In this document: positions 44,074-53,104 of the stretch, piece after piece
How the letters are laid out: each line of letters starts with the position of its first letter
Position numbering within the stretch: the stretch's first letter is position 1
Translations under genes and position numbers: made by a program
Notes under the pieces: generated by a model
What the model was told of the DNA's origin: nothing
What the model saw: only the letters and a program-made list of their open reading frames with translations
Databases searched by the model: none
NCBI RefSeq assembly: GCF_029714405.1
Contig: NZ_CP121650.1
Location: 6,763,001-6,827,000 of the forward strand
Source of the DNA: Bradyrhizobium sp. CB82
Lineage (GTDB): Bacteria > Pseudomonadota > Alphaproteobacteria > Rhizobiales > Xanthobacteraceae
Direction of reading: 5' to 3'
DNA: 64,000 nucleotides

Positions 44074-46511
44074 GAGGAGGCCTCCAAGTTGGAGAGATGC
44101 GGGATGAGATCGCAAGCCCAGCCGATATCCCTCGCCTGCAGCCAACCGGGCACAAAGTTCTCGCCGCCCTCTTCGACCAGAACCTTCTCGATCAGCGCCT
44201 GGTCGGCTTTCGAGGAGGCAGCAGTGAACGCCAGGGCGATCTCACCGAGGCCAAGTTCAAACAGGCGGTTGCCGCGACGCGACTGGCAATAGTAGTCTCG
44301 CTTCGGTATCGCGCGCGCGAGAATCTCGATCTGACGGTCATTCAGCCCAAAGCGGCGATAGATCGCCGTGATCTGTGGCTCGATGGCGCGATCGTTGGGG
44401 AGCAGGATCCGGGTCGGACAGCTCTCGATGATGGCGGGTGCAATTCCCGAGCCGTCGATGTCGGCCAGCGATTGGGTTGCGAAGATCACGGAAGCATTCT
44501 TCTTGCGCAGTGTCTTCAACCACTCGCGAAGTTTTTCGGCAAAGTCCGCATCATCGAGCGCGAGCCAACCTTCATCGATGATGAGCAGGGTGGGCCGGCC
44601 ATCGAAGCGATCCTCGATCCGGTGAAACAGGTATGACAGGACGGCCGGCGCGACCGATGTTCCGATCAAACCGTCGGTCTCGAAGATCTGGACCGAGGAC
44701 TCACCCAGTCGTTCACTTTCGGCATCGAGCAGCCGATCATAGGGACCGCCCAGGCAATAGGGCTGGAGCGCCCGCTTCAAAGGATTGGACTGCAAGAGCA
44801 CAGAAAGACCGGTGAGGGTTCGTTCCGGAAGCGGAGCTGAGGCCAAGGACGTCAGCGCCGACCAGACGTGATCCTTGACATCAGCTGTGACTTCGATCCG
44901 TTCTCGGGTCAGGATCGAGGCGACCCACTCGGCAGCCCACGCTCGTTCTGTGGGATCGTCAATGCTGGCGAGCGGCTGGAGCGAAACAAACTCGGACACC
45001 TCTCCTGCAACTGCGCCGCCAAGATCATGCCAGTCGCCGCCCATGGCGATTGCGGCCGCCCGGATCGATCCACCGAAATCAAAGGCGAAGATCTGGGAGT
45101 CGGAATAGCGGCGGAACTGCAAGGCTATCAACGCCAAGAGCACCGACTTGCCGGCGCCGGTCGGACCAACAACCAGCGTGTGTCCGACATCGCCGACATG
45201 GAGGGAGAACCGAAACGGAGTCGATCCCTCGGTCTTGGCAAAGAACAGAGACGGCGCCTTGAAGTGATGGTCCCTCGCCTCTCCCGCCCATACCGCCGAA
45301 AGCGGGATCATATGCGCCAGGTTCAGGGTCGAGATTAGAGGCTGGCGGACATTGGCATAGACGTGTCCCGGCAGGCTGCCGAGCCACGCCTCGACAGCGT
45401 TCACCGTCTCGATCATGCAGGTGAAGTCACGGCCCTGAATCACCTTCTCGACGAGACGCAGTTTTTCGTCAGCGGCACCGGCATCTCGATCCCAGACGGT
45501 GACCGTCGCGGTGACAAAAGCCTCGCCGATCTGATCCGTCCCCAGTTCCTGAAGCGCGGCGTCGGCATCGATGGCCTTGTTGTGCGCATCCGTGTCGAGA
45601 AGGCTGGACGCCTCGTTGGTCATCACCTCCTTCAGGATCGCGCCGATCGACTTCCGCTTCGCGAACCATTGGCGACGAATCTTGGTGAGAAGCTTTGTGG
45701 CATCCGTTTTGTCGAGCATGATCGCCCGGGTCGACCAGCGGTACGGAAAGGCAAGACGGTTGAGATCGTCGAGGATTCCCGGCGTGGTCGCCGTCGGGAA
45801 TCCCACGACCGTCAGAACGCGCACGTGGGCTTCGCCCAGCGTCGGCTCAAGACCACCGGTCAGGGGCTGATCGGCGAGCAGCGCATCGAGATACATGGGG
45901 ATCTCTGGCACGCGTATCCGATGCCGCCTGGTCGAAACGGTCGAGTGCAGGTAGGTCAGCGTCGCCTCATCATCGAGCCAGGCGCATTCCGGCATAAATC
46001 CTTCGATGAGCTGGATTACGCGGTTGGTCCGGTCGATAAACCCACTCAGGACCTCCCGTGCATCAGCGTCGACGGTGCGGCTGCTATTCTCATAGAGAAG
46101 CCGCTCTGCCATTGCGGCACCCTCCTCTGGCGGGAGGTAGAGGAACGTCAGGTAGTAGCTCGAGTCATAGTGGCTGCCTACTTCCTCGAACTGGGCTCTG
46201 CGCTCCGCGTCGACCAGGGCAGATGCGACGTCTGCAAACGTGCTCTGCGGATAGGCGCCCGCGGAGTGCCGCTGTGCCTCGACAAAGACCGCCCATCCAG
46301 ATCCAAGGCGGCGAAGCGCATTGTTCAGACGACCAGCGACTGCGACGAGTTCGGCCGGTACTGCGCTGTCGAGATCCGGCCCCCGAAATTTTGCAGTCCG
46401 CTGGAACGAGCCGTCCTTGTTGAGGACGATTCCTTCATCGACGAGCGCCGCCCATGGCAGAAAGTCTGCCAAGCGAGTGCTCGAGCGTCGGTATTCGGCA
46501 AGGTTCATCAT
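44070..46511 (-). CDS. trbE: Conjugal transfer ATPase TrbE (VirB4-like)
   Basis: 813 residues from the double ATG at 46511/46508. N-terminal CagE/TrbE domain (NLAEYRRSSTRLADFLPWAA LVDEGIVLNKDGSFQRT), then an ATPase with Walker A VVGPTGAGKSVLLALIALQF and Walker B PTLLIIDEGWLALDDADFAE KLREWLKTLRKKN, and a QSLAD sensor. It energises pilus assembly and substrate transfer at the inner membrane. All key residues present. Confidence 0.95.
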   Translation of the reverse strand: MMNLAEYRRSSTRLADFLPWAALVDEGIVLNKDGSFQRTAKFRGPDLDSAVPAELVAVAGRLNNALRRLGSGWAVFVEAQRHSAGAYPQSTFADVASALVDAERRAQFEEVGSHYDSSYYLTFLYLPPEEGAAMAERLLYENSSRTVDADAREVLSGFIDRTNRVIQLIEGFMPECAWLDDEATLTYLHSTVSTRRHRIRVPEIPMYLDALLADQPLTGGLEPTLGEAHVRVLTVVGFPTATTPGILDDLNRLAFPYRWSTRAIMLDKTDATKLLTKIRRQWFAKRKSIGAILKEVMTNEASSLLDTDAHNKAIDADAALQELGTDQIGEAFVTATVTVWDRDAGAADEKLRLVEKVIQGRDFTCMIETVNAVEAWLGSLPGHVYANVRQPLISTLNLAHMIPLSAVWAGEARDHHFKAPSLFFAKTEGSTPFRFSLHVGDVGHTLVVGPTGAGKSVLLALIALQFRRYSDSQIFAFDFGGSIRAAAIAMGGDWHDLGGAVAGEVSEFVSLQPLASIDDPTERAWAAEWVASILTRERIEVTADVKDHVWSALTSLASAPLPERTLTGLSVLLQSNPLKRALQPYCLGGPYDRLLDAESERLGESSVQIFETDGLIGTSVAPAVLSYLFHRIEDRFDGRPTLLIIDEGWLALDDADFAEKLREWLKTLRKKNASVIFATQSLADIDGSGIAPAIIESCPTRILLPNDRAIEPQITAIYRRFGLNDRQIEILARAIPKRDYYCQSRRGNRLFELGLGEIALAFTAASSKADQALIEKVLVEEGGENFVPGWLQARDIGWACDLIPHLSNLEASS

Positions 46512-46518
46512 GGAGGAC

Positions 46519-46782
46519 TCACAAGCTGAGGTGACCGGGGATGCGGACGTGCCGGCGCACGACCTCGACGAAGGCGGGGTCGCGCTTGGTGGCCCAGACG
46601 GCGACCATGTGGCCGACGAACAAGAGGAGAAGACCGGCCAGCCAAAAGCGCAGGCCGAGGCCAAGCGCCACGGCCAAGGTGCTGTTGAGAATGGCGACCG
46701 ATCGCGGTGCGCCGCCCATCAGGATCGGTTCGGTCAGGGCCCGATGCACGGGCGCGACAAAGCCTGTGATCTGCCCTTCCAT
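46519..46782 (-). CDS. trbD: Conjugal transfer protein TrbD (VirB3-like)
   Basis: 87 residues from ATG 46782: ITGFVAPVHRALTEPILMGG APRSVAILN, two membrane helices (STLAVALGLGLRFWLAGLLL LFVGHMVAVW), KRDPAFVEVVRRHVRIPGHL. The start overlaps the trbC stop (TGATG) and the stop lies 7 bp before trbE. Confidence 0.93.
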   Translation of the reverse strand: MEGQITGFVAPVHRALTEPILMGGAPRSVAILNSTLAVALGLGLRFWLAGLLLLFVGHMVAVWATKRDPAFVEVVRRHVRIPGHLSL

Positions 46783-47108
46783 CAGATCAGCACACCGCCG
46801 CCAAATGAGAAGAAGGACAGGAAGAAGCTCGAGGCGGCAAAGGCGATCGACAGGCCGAACACGATCTGAACCAGCCGCCGGAAACCGCCCGATGTGTCGC
46901 CGAAGGCTAGCGACAGGCCCGTCACAATAATGATGATGACGGCGATGATCTTGGCGACGGGGCCTTCGACCGATTGCAGGATCTGATTGAGCGGTTGCTC
47001 CCACGGCATGTTGGAGCCCGCGGCCCACACCGGGGCGGCAAGCAGCCAGTACCCGGTGAATGCTCCAGCCGAAAGAAAGATCCTTGCGCAAGACGATGCA
47101 GAATTCAT
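46782..47108 (-). CDS. trbC: Conjugal pilin TrbC (VirB2-like)
   Basis: 108 residues. Signal-like N-terminus to APVWA, then SNMPWEQPLNQILQSVEGPV, two long hydrophobic helices (KIIAVIIIIVTGLSLAFGD; VFGLSIAFAASSFFLSFFSF) and a short Gly tail. It is the prepilin of the mating pilus. It would be processed by the TraF peptidase encoded at 56.0 kb. Confidence 0.92.
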   Translation of the reverse strand: MNSASSCARIFLSAGAFTGYWLLAAPVWAAGSNMPWEQPLNQILQSVEGPVAKIIAVIIIIVTGLSLAFGDTSGGFRRLVQIVFGLSIAFAASSFFLSFFSFGGGVLI

Positions 47109-48100
47109 GGTTGGTCTCCCATTGGTAAGAGGCTGTAATCGCCGGAAGGTCCGAGCCCGGTCACACGGGCGAGTTCTGCAAGCCGGCGATCGGCGCCACG
47201 GCCGACCAGCACGGCAATGACGTTAATGGTCTCTGCAACGAGCGCCCGCGGGACGGTAACGACCGCTTCCTGGATGAGCTGCTCGAGCCGACGCAATGCG
47301 CCGAGCGCCGTGCCGGCATGGATCGTGCCGATACCACCGGGATGCCCCGTGCCCCAGGCTTTGAGAAGGTCGAGCGCTTCGGCCCCGCGGACTTCGCCGA
47401 TCGGAATTCGATCGGGCCGCAGCCGTAGCGACGAGCGCACGAGATCGGAGAGCGAGATCACACTATCCCGCGTACGCAAGGCGACGAGGTTTGGTGCCTT
47501 GCACTGAAGCTCTCGGGTATCTTCGATGAGAACGACGCGGTCTGCAGTCTTGGCGACTTCCGCAAGCAGCGCGTTTGTCAACGTCGTCTTGCCGGTCGAG
47601 GTGCCGCCGGCGACCAGGATGTTCTTGCGAGTGGCGACGGCAGCGCGTAGCGCATTGGCCTGGTCGGAGGCCATGATTCCGGCCGCGACGTAGTCATCAA
47701 GCGAGAACACGGCAATCGCGGGTTTGCGGATCGCGAATGCAGGTGCAGCGACCACGGGCGGCAGCAAGCCTTCGAAGCGTTCACCCGTCTCGGGCAACTC
47801 GGCCGACACGCGCGGCGCGCCGGCGTGGACCTCGTGGCCAACATGATGGGCGACCAACCGGACGATGCGCTCCCCGTCAGAAGCGGACAAGCTCTCGCCG
47901 GTATCCATGAGGCCGTTTGACAGCCGGTCGATCCACAACCGGCCGTCGGGATTGAGCATTACTTCAACGATCGATGGATCTTCCAAGAAGCGCGCAATGG
48001 CGGAACCAAGCGCGGTGCGCAGCATGCGTGCTCCACGCGAGATCGCCTCTGACTGAAGAGAATGGATTGGCACTGCCGTCCCCCAACGACCTGAGGGCAA
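47105..48100 (-). CDS. trbB: Conjugal transfer ATPase TrbB (VirB11-like)
   Basis: 331 residues. [36 protein letters not shown] is the conserved N-terminal domain; Walker A is [20 protein letters not shown], with [31 protein letters not shown] and a GHPGG loop. Hexameric secretion ATPase at the base of the channel. Unlike in the usual order, an MFS gene separates it from the RHH/traG genes upstream. Confidence 0.95.
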   Translation of the reverse strand: MPSGRWGTAVPIHSLQSEAISRGARMLRTALGSAIARFLEDPSIVEVMLNPDGRLWIDRLSNGLMDTGESLSASDGERIVRLVAHHVGHEVHAGAPRVSAELPETGERFEGLLPPVVAAPAFAIRKPAIAVFSLDDYVAAGIMASDQANALRAAVATRKNILVAGGTSTGKTTLTNALLAEVAKTADRVVLIEDTRELQCKAPNLVALRTRDSVISLSDLVRSSLRLRPDRIPIGEVRGAEALDLLKAWGTGHPGGIGTIHAGTALGALRRLEQLIQEAVVTVPRALVAETINVIAVLVGRGADRRLAELARVTGLGPSGDYSLLPMGDQP

Positions 48101-48279
48101 ATCGAGCGCCTCAGATGGGGATCAATAGAGAAAGCAGGAGACGGATCAGTTCAACGAGAGGCTCACTGCGTTCGTAGCCTGGCAAAAAAAAAAGAAAGAT
48201 TGAGCAAGATGCCCGAGAGAGGGCGCGCACGAGCGCTGCCGCAAGGCGAGTGCCCGAACGCGTGACATGCGGGATGGCG

Positions 48280-49629
48280 CTACCATTCCCCACACTCGTG
48301 CGCGTCCATGATCGAGATTTCGACAGGTGGAATGATTGCTTCAAGCGGGTCTTCATGTCCTGAGCCGTGATGCGAGAGGTTTCTGATGATCCACCCAACC
48401 AATTCTCGAATCCAGGGAACACTAAACCAGGCCAGCGCCGCGATCTGAACCGCAACGCTCAATCCAAAGGCAACTTGGTAAGCTATCAGTGGATGGTGCC
48501 CATCTTGAGCGGGCCATTGCTCGAGTATGAACCCGGTTCCAGACTGGACCGCGAAGGCCCACCCGAAATGCAAGACGTTGAGACTTCCATTGGCCCGAGC
48601 CGCGAGCTCTGTTGGAAAGTATTCCGCGATCGTCGCGTAGCTGAGAACAGTCGCGGCGCCGACAACCGTTACGACCGACCATGGCAACATCAACGGGAGC
48701 GGTAGATGCAGGATAAGGGCGAGTTCGGCCAACACGAACGATAGCGCCACCAGTGCCAGTAACGATTCCGAGCAGATGCCACGTCTTCGCAACCGGTCGG
48801 CAATGGTGCCCAGGAGCAACGCGCTGACGCATATGCCGATCGCCATCGCGAACAATTGGGTCACCAAGGCTTCGCGGTTCAGTCCCTCGACGTCCGTGAG
48901 CCAGGGTGCTGCCCACAATGCCTGCAACGACCAGGCCGCCCCAACGCAGCTCGCGGAAAGAGGTGCAATTCGCCAGAAACGTCGGTCCGTGAAGATCACA
49001 TGCAGCCGGAGACCCGCCGGTCGTGCTTGCTGCGTGATCTTGCTCTCTGGAGCGGCTAGAACGATCAAAAGGGCGGCTGCGAGCGTTGCGATCGCCAAAA
49101 CCCCGAATATTCCGCGCCAACCCATCGAGTTCAGCAACCATTCGGCAGGTCGGGTTGCCGTCACCGCTCCCAAAGCACCGAGCATGATCATATAGCCGTT
49201 CATCAGCGCGACCCGTTCTCTGGGAAACCAGAGAACGATCGCTTTCAGCCCAGCCATCAAGGCGGCCGCGACGCCTAAACCAATCATGGCGCGGGCGAGC
49301 AGGAGCGACAGAAATCCGTTCGAAGCACCGAACAGAGCGGCACCCAGAGCCGCCGCCAGCAACAAAGCGCTCTGGACGCGGCGCGGACCAAAACGGTCCA
49401 ACAGGATTCCGATGGGAATCTGGGCGGCTCCAAAGATCAGGAAATACACCGATGTCAGCAGCCCGAGACTGCCGGCGTCCAGACCTAGGTCGGCCGCCAT
49501 AGGTTCAGAAATGAGCGAATTGATCGTTCGGAACAGATAGGAGAGATAGTAGCCTGCCGCGAACGGCAGGAAAACGTTGAGTACCAGCCGCCAATTTGGA
49601 AGTCGGCCTGCGGCACTTGCCGCGGACAT
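48280..49629 (-). CDS. MFS transporter inserted in the conjugation cluster
   Basis: 449 residues, twelve predicted membrane helices. The loop between helices 2 and 3 (GILLDRFGPRRVQSALLLAA) is the MFS signature, and ISEPMAADLGLDAGSLGLLT lies before it. The subgroup resembles MFS carriers with a NarK/UhpC-like layout; substrate unknown. Same strand as traG and trbB and located where the RHH gene usually abuts trbB, so it looks like a cargo gene transcribed with the transfer operon. Confidence 0.85.
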   Translation of the reverse strand: MSAASAAGRLPNWRLVLNVFLPFAAGYYLSYLFRTINSLISEPMAADLGLDAGSLGLLTSVYFLIFGAAQIPIGILLDRFGPRRVQSALLLAAALGAALFGASNGFLSLLLARAMIGLGVAAALMAGLKAIVLWFPRERVALMNGYMIMLGALGAVTATRPAEWLLNSMGWRGIFGVLAIATLAAALLIVLAAPESKITQQARPAGLRLHVIFTDRRFWRIAPLSASCVGAAWSLQALWAAPWLTDVEGLNREALVTQLFAMAIGICVSALLLGTIADRLRRRGICSESLLALVALSFVLAELALILHLPLPLMLPWSVVTVVGAATVLSYATIAEYFPTELAARANGSLNVLHFGWAFAVQSGTGFILEQWPAQDGHHPLIAYQVAFGLSVAVQIAALAWFSVPWIRELVGWIIRNLSHHGSGHEDPLEAIIPPVEISIMDAHECGEW

Positions 49630-49690
49630 TGCGGGTGCCGCAGATGGGACGAGCGCCTGGCCGGCCCTCCTTCCGGCCGCCTCAGTCGAC

Positions 49691-50353
49691 TCAGCGGAAC
49701 GCGTTTGGCAAATATCGAAAGTTGCGGTTGCTGCCGTCCTCCTGGACGGCAGCCATCTGCTCGGATTTCAAGTTTGGAGCGACCTCCGGGAGGATGTCAG
49801 TCTGATCTTCGGGACGACCGCGCACAGCTTCCCCATCGCTCTCAGGCGGAGAGACGGCGCGCTCGGTCACGCCGAGACGGGCGATCGTCTCCCGTATCAG
49901 TGGCTGGCGCGATCGCACACGCCGATCCACTTGCTCGGCCAGGGCCTTGAACCGCAGATCACCCAGCACGCACGCGTCGGGCTGCTGCGATGGCGGCATC
50001 GGGGGTGTCACCGTGAGGTGATACCGGGCATGCAGTGCGACCGTCTCGGCGATGATCGCAAGTTCGCTTTCCAGGCGTTCAATCTGATCGCCGATCCGAT
50101 GGAGGGCCTCGTGAAGCATTCCTTCGACAGGCGGAGCCGGATTGAGGAAGCGTTCGAGAGCGGCCTCTACGACCATGCTCTTGCCGGCACCCGGCTGGCC
50201 GGTTGCAGCTTCCAAGCGCTCGAAAATCCTCTCGGAGCGCTGAATACTAACTCTTCTGGTTCGGGGAGTCTCAGTCTGGATCGGCGAAGTGTTCGGCTCA
50301 GTTTGATCCAAGCTCAGACTGACCTGTCCATCGCGTTCGCTGTCGGCCGTCAT
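49691..50353 (-). CDS. Ribbon-helix-helix protein, longer paralogue
   Basis: 220 residues from ATG 50353. RTRRVSIQRSERIFERLEAA TGQPGAGKSMVVEAALERFL is an RHH fold like that of the neighbouring CopG-type gene, followed by EALHRIGDQIERLESELAII AETVALHARYHLTVTPPMP, which parallels the neighbour's RLDRLTRQVERLERHVTISN. The C-terminal 90 residues are polar and unique. Probably a DNA-binding regulator of the transfer genes that arose by duplication. Confidence 0.75.
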   Translation of the reverse strand: MTADSERDGQVSLSLDQTEPNTSPIQTETPRTRRVSIQRSERIFERLEAATGQPGAGKSMVVEAALERFLNPAPPVEGMLHEALHRIGDQIERLESELAIIAETVALHARYHLTVTPPMPPSQQPDACVLGDLRFKALAEQVDRRVRSRQPLIRETIARLGVTERAVSPPESDGEAVRGRPEDQTDILPEVAPNLKSEQMAAVQEDGSNRNFRYLPNAFR

Positions 50354-50545
50354 GATCTCCCCTCCCCGTGCAACTGAATCGATCGGTGCAGCTCGCGAAC
50401 GCAATCAGCGAGGCGAGATCCGATCAAACGAATAAGCCGTCTTCAGCGGCGGCAGGGGACAGAAGGGACAGTCCTGCGATTGCTTCAACCGCACAGGCAT
50501 CGATGTCGTAGTCTGGCATAGCGAAAGAAAGAATTGGCGGACCGA

Positions 50546-50983
50546 TCAGGCAGGATCAGGTTTGTCGGCCGGCCGAACACGCGGCTCGACGTCCAGGGCG
50601 ATTTCCTGCGCGAGGCTCTGGCCTCGGGCGAGCCGCCGGCCCAAGGCTTCGATGAACCCTTCATAGCGCTCGCGTCCTTTGGCCTGTGCAGCAGGTTGTG
50701 CGGTATCCGGCACAGGCGGCGTCGCCGTCAGCCAGAAGCGGACGAACAACGCCAGCGCTTCATTTGAGATCGTCACGTGACGCTCGAGACGCTCGACCTG
50801 GCGCGTGAGCCGGTCCAACCGTCGGCCTAGGGCCGCTTCCATGCGCTCGGAGCCATCCGGGGAGAGGAATGATGACAGTGCCGATTCGACGACGAGGGCC
50901 TGTGGCACCCGCTTCCGGTTGGCATAGTCCGCTAACTGGCTGGCGAGATCGGGTGGTAGGCGAAATGTATGCTTGGTCCGCAT
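50546..50983 (-). CDS. CopG-type ribbon-helix-helix protein
   Basis: 145 residues: MRTKHTFRLPPDLASQLADY ANRKRVPQALVVESAL is the RHH, then a coiled-coil helix (RLDRLTRQVERLERHV) and a TPPVPDTAQPAAQAKGRERY EGFIEALGRRLA region. This gene regularly precedes trbB and follows traG in this operon type. Its start lies 9 bp after the traG stop. Probable autoregulator of the transfer operon. Confidence 0.88.
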   Translation of the reverse strand: MRTKHTFRLPPDLASQLADYANRKRVPQALVVESALSSFLSPDGSERMEAALGRRLDRLTRQVERLERHVTISNEALALFVRFWLTATPPVPDTAQPAAQAKGRERYEGFIEALGRRLARGQSLAQEIALDVEPRVRPADKPDPA

Positions 50984-50992
50984 CGCCTCACC

Positions 50993-52993
50993 TTAGAGAT
51001 CAAGGCCATCATCGGGATCCATCGCAGCTTGACGGGCTACGCCTGCCACCGCGCGGCGCAATTCGCCTGCGCGCTGGATGTCATCATCGGAATCCTCGTC
51101 GGTGAATTCGAACTCGGTCTTCACGGGAGTCCGATCTGGCACCACGTCCTCATGCACGGGAAGCTCTGGCTCCCGCCTAATGCCACCATTGGCGGGATCG
51201 TCGCTAGATCCCCTTTGCTGTTCTTGAACCTTTGGCTTCTGCGTGTCGCGCGGGGTGACCCGCAGGGGCAACTTGCTCCAGTCATCCTCCAGAGACCGAA
51301 CACGATCCTCTGCCCCACCCGACGTGGCCGGCGGAAGCACCCGCTCGCGAAACCGCGGGTCTTCGTAGTAGCGCGCCTTCTTCGCGCGGATCGGGGGGCA
51401 CCCCGAAATCAGAACCAATTCATCGTCCGGCGGCAATTGCATCACCTCGCCAGGCGTCAGGAGAGGACGCGCCGTCTCCTGCCGCGACACCATGAGGTGA
51501 CCGAGCCACGGGCTTAACCTATGGCCGGCATAGTTCTTCATCGCGCGCAATTCGGTCGCGGTTCCCAGCGCCTCCGACACGCGTCGCGCGGTCCGTTCGT
51601 CATTGGTGGCGAAGGACACGCGGACATGGCAGTTGTCCAGGATCGAATTGTTCGGGCCATAAGCCTTCTCGATCTGGTTGAGTGACTGGGCGATCAAGAA
51701 ACTCTTGAGCCCGTAGCCCGCCATGAACGCGAGCGCCGACTCGAAGAAGTCCAGCCTACCCAGGGCCGGAAACTCGTCGAGCATCAGCAGCACACGATGC
51801 CGGCGCCCCTTGGCATTCAAATCTTCCGTCAAGCGGCGGCCGATCTGGTTGAGGATTAGCCGCACGAGCGGCTTGGTCCGGCTGATGTCGGATGGCGGTA
51901 CGACGAGATAGAGGGTTGTCGGCTGGTCTGCCTCCACCAGGTCACGGATCCGCCATTCGCTGTGGCGCGTAACCTGCGCCACAACCGGATCGCGGTAGAG
52001 CCCAAGGAATGACATCGCGGTGGAAAGCACGCCAGAGCGTTCGTTTTCGCTCTTGTTCAGAAGCTCGCGAGCCGCGGAGGCGATCACCGGATGAACGCCG
52101 GCATCGCCAAGATGAGCCGTCGACATCATCGCGCGCAAGGTCGCCTCGATCGGGCGCTTGGGATCCGACAGGAATTTTGCGACGCCAGCCAGGGTCTTGT
52201 CCTGCTCGGCGTAAAGGACGTGCAGGATCGCGCCGACGAGCAGGGAATGGCTGGTCTTCTCCCAATGGCTGCGCCGTTCCAAGGCGCCTTCCGGATCGAC
52301 CAGCACGTCGGCGATACTTTGGACGTCCCGAACTTCCCACTCACCGCGACGGACCTCCAGGAGGGGATTATAGGCCGCCGAGTTGCGGTTGGTGGGATCA
52401 AACAGCACCACTTTTCCGTGGCGGGCGCGGAAGCCGGAGGTCAGATGCCAATTCTCGCCCTTGATGTCATGGACGATGCAACTGCCCGGCCATGTCAGAA
52501 GCGTCGGTACCACGAGGCCGACACCCTTGCCCGACCGCGTCGGTGCGAAGCAGAGCACATGCTCGGGGCCATCGTGTCGCAAGTAGTTGCGATCAAACCG
52601 GCCGAGCACGACACCGTCTGGGCCCAAGAGCTGCGCGCTACGGATTTCGTTTTGCAGCGCCCACCGGGCAGAACCAAAGGTGGCAGCGGTCTGCGCCTCC
52701 TGCGCCCGCCAGATCGACATGCCGAAGGCGACAAAGATCGAGATCACCCCGCCGGACGCCGCGATGCAGGCGCCCTCGACGAAGATTTTGGGGGCATAGG
52801 CATCATATGCATACCACCACCAGAAGAAGGCGGGCGGAAGGTAGATGGGCATGCCGAGCTCAAACCAGGGGGACCCAAGTCGCGGTTGAAATCCGAGCCT
52901 CCAGGCAACCCATTGCGTCGCTGCCCACATGGTGATGAGCACGATGGTAAGGACAAGGGTAATCTGACCCCAAAGCACTTTGGTTGTTGACAT
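50993..52993 (-). CDS. traG: Coupling protein TraG (VirD4-like)
   Basis: 666 residues. Two N-terminal membrane helices, then the TraG/VirD4 ATPase: Walker A CFAPTRSGKGVGLVVPTLL, IVHDIKGENWHLTSGFRARH, Walker B VLLMLDEFPALGRLDFFESA LAFMAGYGLKSFLIAQSLNQ. The acidic, polar C-terminus fits substrate recognition. It joins the relaxosome to the Trb channel. Intact. Confidence 0.95.
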   Translation of the reverse strand: MSTTKVLWGQITLVLTIVLITMWAATQWVAWRLGFQPRLGSPWFELGMPIYLPPAFFWWWYAYDAYAPKIFVEGACIAASGGVISIFVAFGMSIWRAQEAQTAATFGSARWALQNEIRSAQLLGPDGVVLGRFDRNYLRHDGPEHVLCFAPTRSGKGVGLVVPTLLTWPGSCIVHDIKGENWHLTSGFRARHGKVVLFDPTNRNSAAYNPLLEVRRGEWEVRDVQSIADVLVDPEGALERRSHWEKTSHSLLVGAILHVLYAEQDKTLAGVAKFLSDPKRPIEATLRAMMSTAHLGDAGVHPVIASAARELLNKSENERSGVLSTAMSFLGLYRDPVVAQVTRHSEWRIRDLVEADQPTTLYLVVPPSDISRTKPLVRLILNQIGRRLTEDLNAKGRRHRVLLMLDEFPALGRLDFFESALAFMAGYGLKSFLIAQSLNQIEKAYGPNNSILDNCHVRVSFATNDERTARRVSEALGTATELRAMKNYAGHRLSPWLGHLMVSRQETARPLLTPGEVMQLPPDDELVLISGCPPIRAKKARYYEDPRFRERVLPPATSGGAEDRVRSLEDDWSKLPLRVTPRDTQKPKVQEQQRGSSDDPANGGIRREPELPVHEDVVPDRTPVKTEFEFTDEDSDDDIQRAGELRRAVAGVARQAAMDPDDGLDL

Positions 52994-53104
52994 GGCCGAG
53001 ATGCAGCAGGGCTATCCGCGCGACATCAAGGACAAGACGCCCACAAGGGTGCGTTGTGCGGTTCCCGCGCAGAAATCGGACAGATCAGGATCCGATCGAT
53101 CCGG

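Noticed and set aside
45363..46529. A 388-codon open frame on the plus strand
   Set aside because: It is antisense to trbE, which has all ATPase motifs. No homology to any family recognised.
48186..48197. Run of ten A between trbB and the MFS gene
   Set aside because: Intergenic, with no stem before it in the right orientation. It could matter for local bending, but I see no function.
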